Shown: piece by piece, positions 1-10,717 of the stretch | How the letters are laid out: every line of letters begins with the position of its first letter | Numbering within the stretch: position 1 is the stretch's first letter | Assembly: GCF_030247195.1 (NCBI RefSeq) | Contig: NC_080672.1 | Location: 367,714,271 to 367,778,270 of the forward strand | DNA: 64,000 nucleotides | Source of the DNA: Topomyia yanbarensis | Taxonomy: Eukaryota > Arthropoda > Insecta > Diptera > Culicidae | Direction of reading: 5' to 3' | Program-made: the position numbers and the translations under genes | The notes under the pieces: model-generated | The model's database searches: none | What the model was told of the DNA's origin: nothing | What the model saw: only the letters and a program-made list of their open reading frames with translations

Positions 1-1
1 T

Positions 2-400
2 ATACGGCGCCGTGACAGAAGAACACTGCTCGAGAAGGAAATCGAGCACATCAAACTGGGATGTCCAGAACAGACACCCCGAAGCGAGTTGACGGGCCAA
101 AATACAAATCAAACAACGACAAACTATTCCAAATGTAGACAACAAATCTATAATCTGCTTATCAACGAAATCGGACGTGATTGGAACACGCTGGGGAGAC
201 ACCTCCAGCTCACCTCTGCTGCATTGTTCGAAATCGAGGAGCGCCACGGCAAAGACGTAAAAGCTAGAATACACGATATTTTAGAGGAAGCAGAGAGGGA
301 TCAAGTGGACGAGCAGCATTTTACTGATCTGCTGGGAGCAGCTCTGATTAGTACCAGAAGGAAAGATTTGAAGCGAAAAATCGATAAGATGTTAAGTTGA
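2..400 (+). CDS. 3' end of a death-domain adaptor gene, FADD-like (partial)
   Basis: The frame is open from base 2 to the TGA at 398-400 with no stop, so this is the C-terminal 132 residues of a gene that begins upstream. Residues about 45-130 read as a death domain: an Ile-Gly-Arg-Asp-Trp core (IGRDWNTLGRHL), an IEERH helix, a basic/acidic helix and a C-terminal LLGAAL...LKRKIDKML helix ending at the stop. The GRDW-LGRHL core, the position of the domain at the very C-terminus and the closing helix match FADD. In insects FADD links Imd to the caspase Dredd in the cytoplasm. Imd has a related C-terminal death domain, so it remains the main alternative. The TTG at 89 is not a start, because coding continues upstream of it. 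The gene converges on eIF4E. Death domain is clear; FADD over Imd is judgement. Confidence 0.7.
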   Translation: MRRRDRRTLLEKEIEHIKLGCPEQTPRSELTGQNTNQTTTNYSKCRQQIYNLLINEIGRDWNTLGRHLQLTSAALFEIEERHGKDVKARIHDILEEAERDQVDEQHFTDLLGAALISTRRKDLKRKIDKMLS

Positions 401-1130
401 TGGTTTTCTTTTTCGTGCTTTTACGAAACTTCGCTTTTGTTTTGGAAAATACAAAATATAATGAATAGTTTTACACGATATAATTATTCAATGTTTGTGA
501 TAAAAATTAAAGTGTATTGTAATAGTAAATTAGCTGATAATCCATTAGAATTATTAAAACAATTTTGAATTGTTTTTCTTGGGTCAATTTCCTTTCATCC
601 GTTTTGCCCAAGCACAATGCGTCTTCTAGTCTAAGAGAAATCGTACACAAGCCCCTTGCATTTTTAGTCAACTAAATTTATAATTTTCAACTTAATTTTT
701 CTTCAAGCTGACAACTTCTGATTTTTAAAGTAAAGTAATAATCATCAAAGTGAAGGCTCGCTTTCACGCAAAAACAAATCATTGTCCAAACAGAACACTC
801 GAATAGACCCGAACACGCTCAGGATTCATTTTGGTCAACATTTTTTATATAAATTCATTTATTTATTATTATTTGAATATAAATTAGTGTTCCTGTGTTT
901 AGTTTAGATGTCGGTTCATTACTACGAGCCGATTCGAAGCGGGAGGAGTAGGGTAGGTAGCCGGAACTTCGCCTTCGTCGCACTATTATTGTATTGGTAG
1001 AATAGAAAAATAAAGAGAATAAGGACGACGATGAAATAACTAATCGGGGGGACGGCGAGCGAACCGTTCATCATCTTTCGTCGGCTGTCCCAAAGTCGGT
1101 ATACGTTCGGTTAGAAGCTTGTTTTCCTCT
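401..1130. other. Convergent 3' UTR / intergenic stretch between the death-domain gene and eIF4E
   Basis: This AT-rich stretch has no further coding signal. Minus-strand AATAAA signals (plus TTTATT at 858-863 and 862-867) would end an eIF4E 3' UTR of roughly 280 bases. A plus-strand AATAAA at about 1006-1011 could serve the death-domain gene. If both are used, the two transcripts overlap tail to tail. Confidence 0.45.
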
Positions 1131-3288
1131 CTACGAAATCGTGTAGACGGCTTTGACACTCGATCCCGATTTCACCATAGTGTCCTTGTGTAAGTGATAA
1201 GTTAGCTGACTTTTTAATCCCAATCGGTCCTTGTAGATGCGACCAATCGACAAAATAGCATCGCGATTCTGAAAGTTGGCTGTCCAGATTGCTGCGGGAT
1301 TTAGAAAAGTTAACTTGTTAATTCGTAATAGGTAGACGTGTTGTGCGATGTGCTAATACTAACCGATTTTATCAATTTTTGGACGAACGTTTACTACGGC
1401 GCCGCAAATTTCATCGGCACTTTCGAATGCTTCTCCGATCAGGCATAAAATCTACAGTAAGTAAACCAAGTTATTACTAAATTTTGTCAGATTTGGGCTC
1501 TATATTCCGCTTTAAACAGTCACGTTACCCAGTGACTAGAAGTAAATTTCTTTCTAGTCACAGGGTGACGTGACTTTCGGGATATAGTCCGGTTACAAAA
1601 CCTAAACCTACTCACCGTGTCTAGCCAATATTTGTCCAAATCCTGGCGCTGTCCTCGTGGAACATTCACCATCCACCGTCCGCCACGCTTGTTGGCCTCG
1701 TCCTCCCACATTGGACGAATGCCCGCCTTAAACAGACAGTAATCGCTACCCACCTTGACGTCGGACGGGCTCTTAATATGATTGTACAGACTCCAGAAGT
1801 CCTCCACGGTGGAGAAGCTGGTCACCTCGTTCAATGTGTCTTCCCATGATTTGGAACGGTCAGGCTCCAGATACCAAAGCGTCCAAGTGAACTGCAACGG
1901 GTGCTTGATCAAACATTCCGGATCGACAACGGCATTCTGATCGGCGTGGTTCTGCTCGGTGCTCTCTGCTTGCTTCTGCAATGACAAAACGAAAATCAAA
2001 AATTGTAATTTATCATTAAAATTCTCACAAATAAATTCGCTACATAATCATAATTATCATAGGGATACAGTTCATCCATCGGAGGGCGTATCTGGGCGTA
2101 ATCGTACGCACTCGGTTGCAGCTGGTGCCGTCGGTAGCGGTTCCTGCTAAGCATCATGCTTCCCGTAAGTTTTTCTTGCTTCGAAGGCCTCGACAGGTAA
2201 GGAATAAATCGAATTTAGCTGCGCCACAAATTGTCTGCTCTAAATGCGGAATAGAAGCGTGGAAATTTCGGAATTTTCAGACTCCAGGATTGCTTTTTTT
2301 GGCTGTTTGGCTGCTCACGCGTCAACGTCAGTCACGGGCCATAATTTGAATGAGGAAAAAATCTTCCAAGGGAGCAACGATTGCTGCGATCGTATCTTTA
2401 GACTTGAAGCTTGGGTAAAATGGTAGCAGCATTAATTTCTGGCACCAAACTTTGTTACTGTACCAATCCAGATCACAGCAAGTTTTACGGATTTCTGACG
2501 ACATTTTAACGGTGTAGTGCCTCGATTCATTTAAACTTGGGCGTAATACATTTCTTTTCATTACACCGATGTATGAAAATGAATATGCTATGTTAAATAT
2601 ATAGGGTAAAAATAACTATGGCTGTTACTGCTATCTACACACAATGTTTGCGTATTTTAGATAACAGTAACGCGAAGTTGTAGAGTTCCATCAACACAAT
2701 CATTAGCAAAAAAATCAGCACAAACAAGTAAAAAACTCAATCGCTACCTTCTTTCTACTGCTTTGATTACGTATTTCACTGTCTTGTAACACTGGCAACC
2801 CTGCCCAGAGTGATAGATTTTTGAGGGTATCGTGAATAATCGCATTATCTCAAAGTGCAAATGTTTTGGAAGACAAGTTCGGCTGTTAAATGCAGTATCA
2901 AGGGACACATACCCAAGCATCTGATTCACATCGAATTATTCAACCAACCGCTACGTACCTTGCCTATGTTATCCTACCGTCGAAACCCAACCCATCGAAG
3001 TGTAAAAGGAATGCGAAAATTGCAATATTTGTCTCGTGGAGATTCAATATGGTTGCTGGTTGCAATCAGTGACGGAGCATTATGCAAAAAAAAGTGCGTT
3101 GGCACGGTCATTCCGGCTAGTCCGCCAGGTCAACCATAACACCGAAAATCGTCCACTGGGTCGAATTTCAGAACCAGAATTATTTCCAATAAGAATTACA
3201 CGGATCCGGTACATGCCGCTCTATATAGCACCTTAAATCCGTGAAGACAGAAACTTACCTCAACTTCCTCGTTCGACTTTCCTGCCAT
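1131..3288 (-). CDS. eIF4E: Translation initiation factor eIF4E (4 coding exons)
   Basis: eIF4E binds the mRNA 5' cap in the cytoplasm and recruits eIF4G for ribosome loading. Minus-strand exons are 3288-3259, 1975-1616, 1451-1364 and 1291-1131; introns are GT-AG. Exon lengths 30+360+88+161 = 639 give 212 residues plus TAG. Exon 1 encodes MAGKSNEEVE and starts at the ATG in a CACAATGG context. Visible family features: HPLQ (35-38); WTLWYLE; cap-stacking W54 and W100 followed by E101; W71 in the face that binds eIF4G and 4E-BP; basic R153 and K158 and W162, equivalent to human R157, K162 and W166; and KDTMVKSGS near the C-terminus, where S203 corresponds to the human phosphosite S209. Length is normal for the family and there are no stops or frameshifts. 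The 1283-bp first intron is unusually long relative to the others and contains a possible alternative first exon. Confidence 0.96.
2029..2157 (-). CDS. eIF4E: Possible alternative 5' coding exon of eIF4E
   Basis: From the ATG at 2157, the minus strand reads 43 codons (MMLSRNRYRRHQLQ..., then Tyr/Asp-rich to ...VANLF) ending in frame zero at a GTGAGA donor (GT at 2028-2027). Splicing to the exon 2 acceptor (TTGCAG, 1976) removes a 53-base AT-rich intron and joins exactly in the eIF4E frame. Drosophila eIF4E-1 is known to have isoforms with different first exons, which makes this plausible. Against it, the intron is very short and no promoter was identified. A TTAGCAG just inside the exon could also make it an internal exon. 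This is inference from phase and splice sites only. Confidence 0.35.
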
Positions 3289-3691
3289 TGTGCCGACTAG
3301 TAGCTTCAATATTATCCCAAAAAACTGCGAGAATAGACACTTTCTAATGTTTTGCACACTTTTCTACTAGCAAAAATGCTAACCAATCGGTTGATTAGAG
3401 CGAAAATAGGAATTTGTGTCACGCAGGGCACCGTCACGCAGCCCGCCGCCGAACACGAATGAAAGAAAAGAGAACAATTTCACTGGACGAAAGATGACTG
3501 CTGACACGCGCGATGATTCGAGCGGCGAATGACGGGGTAATGAGGGAAACGATGATGACGCTAGCTGTCAGTAAAAGTGGCTGCATTACTTAACGAAAGT
3601 GCACGCGGTTTCGGTTTTAGGCTGCATACATGTGTCAAGGGTGCCAGGTACTTTTGTTTCATATCTGATGCGAAATTTTGAAAAGTCTGAC
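3289..3691. promoter_or_regulatory. 5' UTR and upstream region of eIF4E
   Basis: This is the 400 bases upstream of the eIF4E ATG on the minus strand. It is more GC-rich and CpG-containing at 3420-3540 than its surroundings and lacks a clear TATA box, as expected for a housekeeping promoter. No precise start site can be assigned. Confidence 0.35.
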
Positions 3692-3817
3692 GGCCAATTT
3701 TTTCATAGTATGAAAACCGGTTTTCGCTGAAAACCAGTTTCCGGGTAGCTGGTGACCAATTAGCCGAAAACTGGTTTTCAACGAAAACCAGTTTTCATCC
3801 AAGTTAAGAAATTGGCC
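3692..3817. repeat. 126-bp palindromic MITE-like element, copy 1
   Basis: Ends are GGCCAATTT and AAATTGGCC. The interior is repeated ATGAAAACCGGTTTTC-type blocks in inverted order, so nearly the whole element can fold back. A second copy of identical length lies at 4006-4131, 188 bases away. Confidence 0.8.
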
Positions 3818-4005
3818 GTAAATGTATTTTTAAATGCCTGCATGAATCTTGCGTCGTTTTTGCAAGGCGCCTATGAACAGTTGCAGAAGTTTTGAAATAT
3901 TTCACGCATAAATGTTCTTTCAATGCGAAATTTAAAAATATGATCATGAAAATTTTGCGACTTTTTGTGTAATGCTTGTTATTTTGATAAATACAGGACA
4001 TAAAC

Positions 4006-4131
4006 GGCCAATTTCTTCACTGGATGAAAACCGGTTTTCACTGAAACCCAGTTCTCGGGTTGCTGGTGGCCAATTAGCCGAAAACCGGTTTTCAATGAAA
4101 ACCGGTTTTCATCCAGGTGAAGAAATTGGCC
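4006..4131. repeat. 126-bp palindromic MITE-like element, copy 2
   Basis: Same layout and length as the copy at 3692-3817: GGCCAATTTCTTCAC terminus, GATGAAAACCGGTTTTC blocks, AAATTGGCC end. The two copies are in the same orientation and differ at scattered bases. Confidence 0.8.
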
Positions 4132-4890
4132 GAAAGAGTTCTGGTTTGCGGTATCCGTTAGCTATGTAATAACATGTAATAATCACATGCTGTGCTGCAA
4201 ATAACTCCGTTTGTTTACATTTGTCTCTAAGAACCATTTGAATTAGGACTCGAGTTATTTGCTAATTTTATGATGTATTCCTTGTGCGTCATAATGTCCG
4301 GGATCTTAGGACGCACTCATTTTTCGGATATTTCGACGCATAAGAACTGTGTCACAACGTCCCAGGTCATAAGTTTCCAAAGAAGAACGCGTCATAAGGC
4401 GGGCGCGCGTCCTTCAAAATCGTTTATTCGATCGAACATCAAACGAAAAAGATCAACAGAAGATGTTTGCCGGACGAGTTTTTCTGTTCGCAGGAGTAGT
4501 TCTTTCGTATATCGAGACTTTATTCCTCACATCAATGATTCCTTAATTTCCAAGATCATAAGATCCCGAATATTATGTCGCAGCACCTCTTTCGGACGTT
4601 GTAGCACAATAATGGTTTCGGATCCTTCTACGCATCATGGGGGCGCTGTTGTCATATTTAAGCTAGCTTGCTTCGCCACAAACGAAGCTTGTTGTAGACC
4701 TCAATTTACGAACCCCCTATTTTCCTTATGTTTATTTGAATTCCCAATAAGTAAAAATCAAAATTATCTTTCAAAATGCTTGCAGCTGCGTGTTGAGATC
4801 ATCTTCCTCAGTGTTGAAACATTTGTTACGTTATCCGCCGCATCTTGGGAGGTCATTCGGTCCGCCTTGTCCCGCGTTTTCATTCACGTC
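4132..4890. other. Unassigned sequence
   Basis: It contains a long chance-like plus frame (4270-4917) rich in Ser, Arg and Ile with no recognisable motif, running into the MITE at 4891. Short GACGCA/CGCATAA-like words recur. No gene is supported. Confidence 0.4.
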
Positions 4891-5052
4891 CATCCCAGTA
4901 AAGTTCAGCCGGAATGAACCTGAATTCTGGCTGGTTCCAGTTCGTATTCCGGCTCCAGTGACACAACCGATACTAACTAGAATCGTGGAGCCGGAATACG
5001 TACTGGGACCAGCCAGAATTCAGGTTCATTCCGGCTAAGCTTAACTGGGATG
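4891..5052. repeat. 162-bp terminal-inverted-repeat MITE (CATCCCAGTTAAGCT family)
   Basis: The two halves are near-perfect inverted copies: CATCCCAGT at the left, ACTGGGATG at the right, with GCCGGAATGAACCTGAATTC and its complement inside. A half-length relative is at 26960-27040, and a more diverged relation may be the element at 14114-14283. Confidence 0.85.
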
Positions 5053-5645
5053 TCGTCCTCGGTACTGCACCCATTATGCTCACGGTCGAGTTGTTCATAT
5101 TTGTTTCTTGTGATTACGAGTCGCTGTTGTAAATTCTTATACATCGGAATTTGATTCTATATTGGTGTTGTTGCACACTAACCCAGCCCAAACTTGTTCA
5201 GTAATTTCTTTTGACGACGTGCTCAGTAAAGTGATATTTTTAAGGAGCTGTCAGCAAATTGTTTAAAAATTTGCAGAATAGTTTTCTTTTTTTGGCGATT
5301 TTCAGTCATTTTTCGAATAATTTACTGAAACCCACAATATTATTCACTGAATTTATCAGTTCTTCTGTTTTTTCGGTACATAAACATTATCCAGTAAAAT
5401 ACTGACTGATTGTTCGGCAAAATTGTACCAACGTTACCGAACCTCGTCAAAAACTTACAAAACAGGTACAGCAAATCATCTGTCAAGTCGCCATTTTCAG
5501 AGGAAACTGCTGACTGACCAGTGTTTTTTGACGTTTGGATAGAACGGATTGCGGTTCAGTGGTACTGGGCACGATTGTTGTTGAGTTAGTGTTTGGTACT
5601 ACCCGGCCCGAAGTCGATGGTTTAACAACCGGTTGTGGTTTGGCA
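5053..5645. other. Unassigned AT-rich sequence
   Basis: No open frame, splice-flanked exon or clear repeat boundary could be supported. The words TTACTG and ACTGAA recur through 5220-5420, suggesting decayed repeat sequence. Confidence 0.3.
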
Positions 5646-6276
5646 CACGCTCATTCAAAACTATTCAAAATTTGAGTTTCCACTACTCAATTTCAAAAAC
5701 TGGGGCAAACTGTCAAAAAATGAGTATCGATTTGAGTAGAATTGACTGAACTCTGGAGTAACCATGAAATTATCAACTATTTGAGTGAAAAAAATACTTA
5801 CTGGTGCACGAAGTGGAACAGCCTGCACACAAAAAATTGAAAATAGTTTAAAATGTTGATTCAACAGCAAAAGAATCAACGAGGAGACATTCGGAAAACT
5901 AAAAGGTAAGTTTTCGGAAGTGTGGTTTCTTTTTTAAAATACCATACTTTATTATTTTGCATATCCAGTAGCACGAGATCCTATTTACAGGAAAAAGGAG
6001 AAAGGACCTCGGAATAAATTTATAAGCATCGTATTAACAACTAGAGATACAGGTAAGTGGAATTTTATATACAGATTAATGCGTTTGTTAGTATTATTAA
6101 AAATGCAGATCGGTTAAATTTCAAGTTTTATCTCTGCGTAAAAAGTACTCAAAATTGACATTTTGTACCCGAACTCAAAACTGAGTAAGTGAGGAAAACT
6201 CAATTTTTGACCCTGTGCACTTTTTATGGAATTGAATGGCAGGTCACTCACTTTTGAGTTATTTTCAATGAGCGTG
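5646..6276. mobile_element. 631-bp non-autonomous TIR element (CACGCTCATT ends)
   Basis: The left end CACGCTCATT followed by CAAAA...TGAGT mirrors the right end ...AATGAGCGTG across about 30 bases. TGAGTA/CTCAAA-type subterminal words occur at both ends. No transposase frame is present and no clean target duplication was found. Confidence 0.65.
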
Positions 6277-6835
6277 CATACGACGACTGTGTACCGGTCT
6301 TAGTCGTAACAGATGGGATTTCCTTAGCAGACTCTGCCCTGGGTGCGTGATCAATGTTCGCTGAGTGTACGTAACACCTTGAAATTATTTGCACTGGATG
6401 GTCAGGTAGGAGGGAATAGGTTTTGTCGGACACCCGAACTCCGTTGCGAAGACCTGAGAAGAAGTTCCTCCAAGTGTCTTCCTCAACAGTATTCACTTCT
6501 CTTTATGTTGCTATATATGCTGGGATTCTGTATAAATAGTTTCATTCGACGGCCTGTTTCTAGTAGCTCTACGAAGCAAATGATACTTGAGTAACGTTTT
6601 GGAACCTTATCACTACCTCATGACGTAGATGGTGGGATTGTACAGCTGTCACTTCTGCTATATTGAGCTTCATATTCATCTTCAACAAATGCGAATCGAT
6701 GGTCTTTTCGGATATTTCGAAAAGTCAACAGCAACACAGTTTGACCGCACTGGGAATAAACTATCGTTGCGGCAAATACAAATGTATTTGGTTGCAGTGT
6801 CAGGCATTGTTTGTTTACTTTTCTCAAACTAGGTA
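6277..6835. other. Unassigned sequence
   Basis: Overlapping short frames occur on both strands (for example 6618-7019 minus) but none has recognisable domains, and the minus one runs into the element at 6836. No gene is supported. Confidence 0.35.
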
Positions 6836-7113
6836 CAGTCGTGATTCGCTGGTTGGGCCACACCTCTGTCCAACTAACGAATTTGATTCGTTGGTTGGAC
6901 CGACTGACTGATGTCAAAAACTCTCCAAAAGAGACGTTAGTAGTGTAATTGCATCTATTCACATCTCTAATAATTGTCAGATTGATTGTCAAAGTAAATT
7001 TGACATAAGATTTTGACATTCAGATGCTTTTTAGTTGGACAATGGTCCAACTAGCGGAGGTCCAACTAAAAAGCGGTCCAGTTAAAAAATGTCCAACCAG
7101 CGAATCTCGACTG
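6836..7113. mobile_element. 278-bp pogo/Tc1-like MITE with TA target duplication
   Basis: Ends are CAGTCGTGATTCGCTGGTTG and the complement of CAGTCGAGATTCGCTGGTTG, flanked on both sides by TA (6834-6835 and 7114-7115). TA duplication and a CAGT start are the signature of the Tc1/mariner/pogo superfamily. GTCCAAC words repeat inside. There is no transposase, so it is non-autonomous. Confidence 0.9.
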
Positions 7114-8263
7114 TAGAAGGAACCAAATTTTGCTTTTGCAAAGGCACACAGCGACGCACGGGTAAATTTGATTGCATGCTCTGCTAGAGCAGCGATTTTT
7201 AGCTTCTGAACTGAGCAAGATGAGTATCCTGACTGTACTGTTTGTATAAAGTTCACATGGCTCTAGTTGATTTTTACCAGTGGAATAACTTTTTTAGCAT
7301 CGGTTCAGTTCAGTCCATCCGTGGTTATTTTTCGGCCGTTTACTAGCTTGTTTGTATTTTATTACAATGAAAATAACATTAGATTACATCAATTAATTAT
7401 AATAATCTAGGGTGACCATATCAGACGAGTAAAAAACCAGGACAGTCGAAAGGGTACTGCTTCCCCCCGTTACCTCTCAATCGACATTGCCTTCTCCGCA
7501 TATTTTCGACAGTTAAAAGGTTCTGGGGTCAGGCAGGCAGAGCTTCGACAATTAAAAAAGTTCTGGGAGGAAGAGCTCTGCCATTAAGTCTTTCGTCGGA
7601 ATTCGATCACCAAGAACTTTTTCGGATTTACACAAAGGCAAACGTTTCATGCTGAGATGGTCTGTACAGGACTGGCGAGGAGTTTTCAGCACTAATAACA
7701 CGGCATTGTACAAATACAAATAAATAAATCGAATTTTATTGTATATCCATCGGATCTTGTGTACGCGATTTGTTACTTTGCATAAAGATCTTATTTCTTG
7801 TTGTAGATCCATTTACTTCATTGCCTCTTGTTGCTTGTGGATCACTTACTCCGCTTTCTCTCGGTTTATCGTTTTCGTTCATGCTATCATCGCTGTTGAT
7901 GTTGTATGGGCTTTCACGAATACCTGGTTTGAGTTGTTTATGGGGCCTACGGCCACGATCGTGTATCCGTGTTCTTTGTTATTTACTTTATTATCGGTGG
8001 TGCTGGCAGTTGATTAGGAAGTAGTAGGCGCATCACAATGATCGAACACGCTGTGCGTGATTTAGTTGATGTTGATAAAGGGCTGTGTGATGGGTATGCT
8101 TGCAGTTGATATTGTTTCGTTAGAGGATTATGCACATGGTTTCTCGTATTGTGTCATCTTGTGTAACAACGTAGGGCACGCAGAAGTCTGTCCTTCATAC
8201 GTGCACTGCGTGATTTGAGATTTGGTCACGCGTTTTGCTTTGAATCGAAAGTTCAGGTTCCGT

Positions 8264-8635
8264 CGAGGGGCAAGCACTAAATCTTCAATACGACGCAGTG
8301 CCAAAAGTAGTACCTAATTAGTTACTTTAAGTACCATAAAGTACAATAAATACCGCAAATACTAAAAAGTACACATCAAATTCATTGTACTTTAATTACA
8401 GATACAGATTTTAAGTACACCAACTTCGTACTTCAAATACGCAAAATATTTTAATTGCCGTCAAATGTAATTTAAATACTTTAAGTACTTACACATCGAC
8501 GTTAATTACATTAAGTACCTTATTAAGTACAACAGAAGTATTTTTAAATACTTTCATTATTTACTTTAAATATATTAAAAATATGTTTGGTATTTTCAAT
8601 ACGACGCACTCAAACCTGCTAGTGCTTGCCCCTCG
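8264..8635. mobile_element. 372-bp hAT-like MITE, 8-bp target duplication
   Basis: Perfect 16-bp inverted ends CGAGGGGCAAGCACTA are flanked by the direct repeat GGTTCCGT (8256-8263 and 8636-8643). An 8-bp duplication is typical of the hAT superfamily. The interior is saturated with AAGTAC/GTACTT words, as expected of transposase-binding subterminal repeats. No coding sequence. Confidence 0.9.
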
Positions 8636-8681
8636 GGTTCCGTCATTCGCATTCTCGCGAAACGAACACCGTTTGAAATAC

Positions 8682-8903
8682 CTAGAAAAAATTTCTCAAG
8701 GCTTCAAACTTAAAGGATTCCACCGGTACGTATTCCGACATTATAGTTGTAATAAATTTATTAATAGTACCCAGATGTAGATCGTGCAGACGCATATCAA
8801 TCTTATCACGGTCAATATAAACGGGTATCTTGGTCCTAACATTATCATGCTCAACGATGTATTGCATGTTGTCTTCCATAACGTAGCTTTCCGTTATGGC
8901 CAA
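8682..8903 (-). pseudogene. Fragment of an unrecognised, probably transposon-encoded protein
   Basis: A 73-codon minus frame contains TKIPVYIDRDKIDMRLHDLH. A second, frameshifted minus-strand fragment at 49819-49985 reads NVKTKIPEYMESDMTVIRLH at the matching place, so the two are copies of one protein. The family is not recognised. It lies inside the 7410-9890 element and may be its own relic. Confidence 0.4.
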
Positions 8904-9481
8904 AGTTTTAAACGTTGTCAGTAACGAGTGTGGTGGGCTTGTATAACGACGACTTCTGTTAGTCTAAACTGCATTTGCAAATTTGCTGTTTAGTTTAAAA
9001 CAGCTTGAAATGAATGATCGATATCGCACCGATGAAAGTAACGCTGCTTTATTGTTCACACTGGCTTGGGACAACTTTTATTTTTCGATTGCTCTGCTTG
9101 TTTATAGTACTGGCGCGGTACATATAGACAGCAGACTACGGGTAGAAACGTTCGTTTGATTCACTGCACTGTTAACAAGCAGAGCGACTGAATAGGTACT
9201 GGTATCGACCCTATAGTAATTCCATGATCTCCAGCTCGAGAGAGCGCTCAATGAAATTATTCTACTATAGTTGCTATTTTTCTTTTTATGAAATGGATTT
9301 CCAGTAAGACTAAAAAAGCCACTAGCAAGAGAACTTAAGTATAAGCAGAAACATCGATGTGTCTTTTCAGAGGTACCAAAGGGAATTCTTCGGGTCTCGG
9401 ATTGAAAGACGATTTAAGCCGAAAAGAAGCGTTGGTAACCATTGTTTCATCGATGTTGACGGGACACTCTTGAGATATTAA

Positions 9482-9608
9482 CCCTTAAATGCGCAACGTT
9501 GTTTTAAAACAACATTGCGAAAACCATCTCAAAATTATCATAGTAACGTATTAAAGCTGTGAAACAATTTTCACAAAATTTGAAAAAATTGGTTTGCGCC
9601 TTTAAGGG
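9482..9608. mobile_element. 127-bp piggyBac-type MITE flanked by TTAA
   Basis: Ends CCCTTAAATGCGCAA and the complement of CCCTTAAAGGCGCAA are flanked by TTAA on both sides (9478-9481 and 9609-9612). TTAA duplication with CCC ends is the piggyBac pattern. A related inverted-orientation copy is at 56402-56509. Confidence 0.85.
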
Positions 9609-9890
9609 TTAAAAGAAACCATAGGAAGGTACAAGTGGCAGATTCGACTGTATTATGTTTTGTTTGTCGCATTCCGATTGAGGATGAGTATACGTTGCAG
9701 TTATGGTTCCGGTCGGTCGTAACTGCGATCTGGAGCATAGTGAAAAGCGAAGACTCAATAAATAGAAATATGTTAGGCTTACAGGAGAAAAACCAGGACA
9801 AATAAAGCATTTTCCTCGACTTCCCAGGACACCAGGACAGTCAATGCAAAACCAGGACATGTCCTGGGAAACCAGGACGTATGGTCACCC

Positions 9891-10717
9891 TATAATCGAA
9901 GGTAGAGTATTTTCCAGCCCTGGCAAGGATATGACGATGTACAGATTTTAACAGTAGTCAGTAGTAAACATATGGTAGGCCTAGCCCATGCTTTCATATT
10001 GAGCTTTTATCTACCGGTTCCACGTAATTATCCTCTAGGGAGATATGCGGACAAAATGGCAACACTCATTTCTATTCTTAAAATCTAGCAGTGCTCCCAA
10101 AAAGAGATAGGTTGGCTTGGCTGGCTCAAGAAATTGACAGTTTAGTTGGCTCAAAATGGCGTCTCTGCATATTTCTCCCTAGAGGATAACTAGTCTCACG
10201 GACACTAATGTAGTTTGTTAGGTAGGAAGCCATCCCATTTACTTTTGCCGTCTTTGTTTATCATTTTACACTAAGTTTTGAAATAGTGTTTGTGTCATGT
10301 TATGTCAGAGAAGTCTATTGGGTTATTTTGATTTTTAAAAATGTTGGCATGTTTTACAGGATGTTGGCTTGGAAAAAATGGCCACCTAGCATGGACTAGA
10401 GTCTGTATATTATTAGAGTCTCGTACAGAGGAATGTGCAACACTGCATACAAGGAAGACTATTGCTTGTGGCACCAAAAACTGGATTCGAGCCGCATTGC
10501 GCACTTAATATTCTCCTAATAAATTCATCTCATAGACTGGTTAGTTCGACTGGCCTGTCTGTGAGAATGCCATCTCTATCACTTCTAATATATGTGTTTT
10601 GACAGCTCACAGTTTTCAGTAGCAGTTTCAACACTCGCACTTTAAAAATGTGGAGTGCAGGTTAGTGGGCATTGCGCAATACTTCTTTGTTTATGGCAAC
10701 CACAGTTTTTGGTGTAA
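9891..10717. other. Short unassigned stretches around a small MITE
   Basis: Apart from the MITE at 10031-10186, no gene, RNA or repeat boundary was identified here. Short frames on the minus strand (10295-10504) show no domain. Confidence 0.35.
10031..10186. mobile_element. 156-bp TIR MITE with TA target duplication
   Basis: TCCTCTAGGGAGATATGC at the left and GCATATTTCTCCCTAGAGGA at the right are inverted copies, with TA on each side. The inner flanks share AAAATGG words. No coding content. Confidence 0.8.

Larger units (their letters stand above)
7410..9890. mobile_element. 2.5-kb TIR element (GGGTGACCATA ends) with nested insertions
   Basis: Inverted termini GGGTGACCATA / TATGGTCACCC are flanked by TA on both sides. 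CCAGGACA/TGTCCTGG words recur in the subterminal regions. The interior holds only broken frames; the minus frame 7552-7812 has a coding look but no domain I recognise. It also contains an hAT-like MITE (8264-8635) and a TTAA MITE (9482-9608), so it inserted before both. Confidence 0.7.

Noticed and set aside
2035..2070. Peptide YPYDNYDYV in the candidate eIF4E exon resembles the HA epitope tag YPYDVPDYA
   Set aside because: Coincidental Tyr/Asp-rich sequence; the residues differ and the surrounding DNA is natural genomic sequence.
4270..4917. 215-codon plus frame
   Set aside because: No recognisable domain, Ser/Arg/Ile-rich odd composition, and its end lies inside a MITE; most likely chance.
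6618..7019. 133-codon minus frame
   Set aside because: Overlaps the 278-bp MITE and has no domain or splice support.
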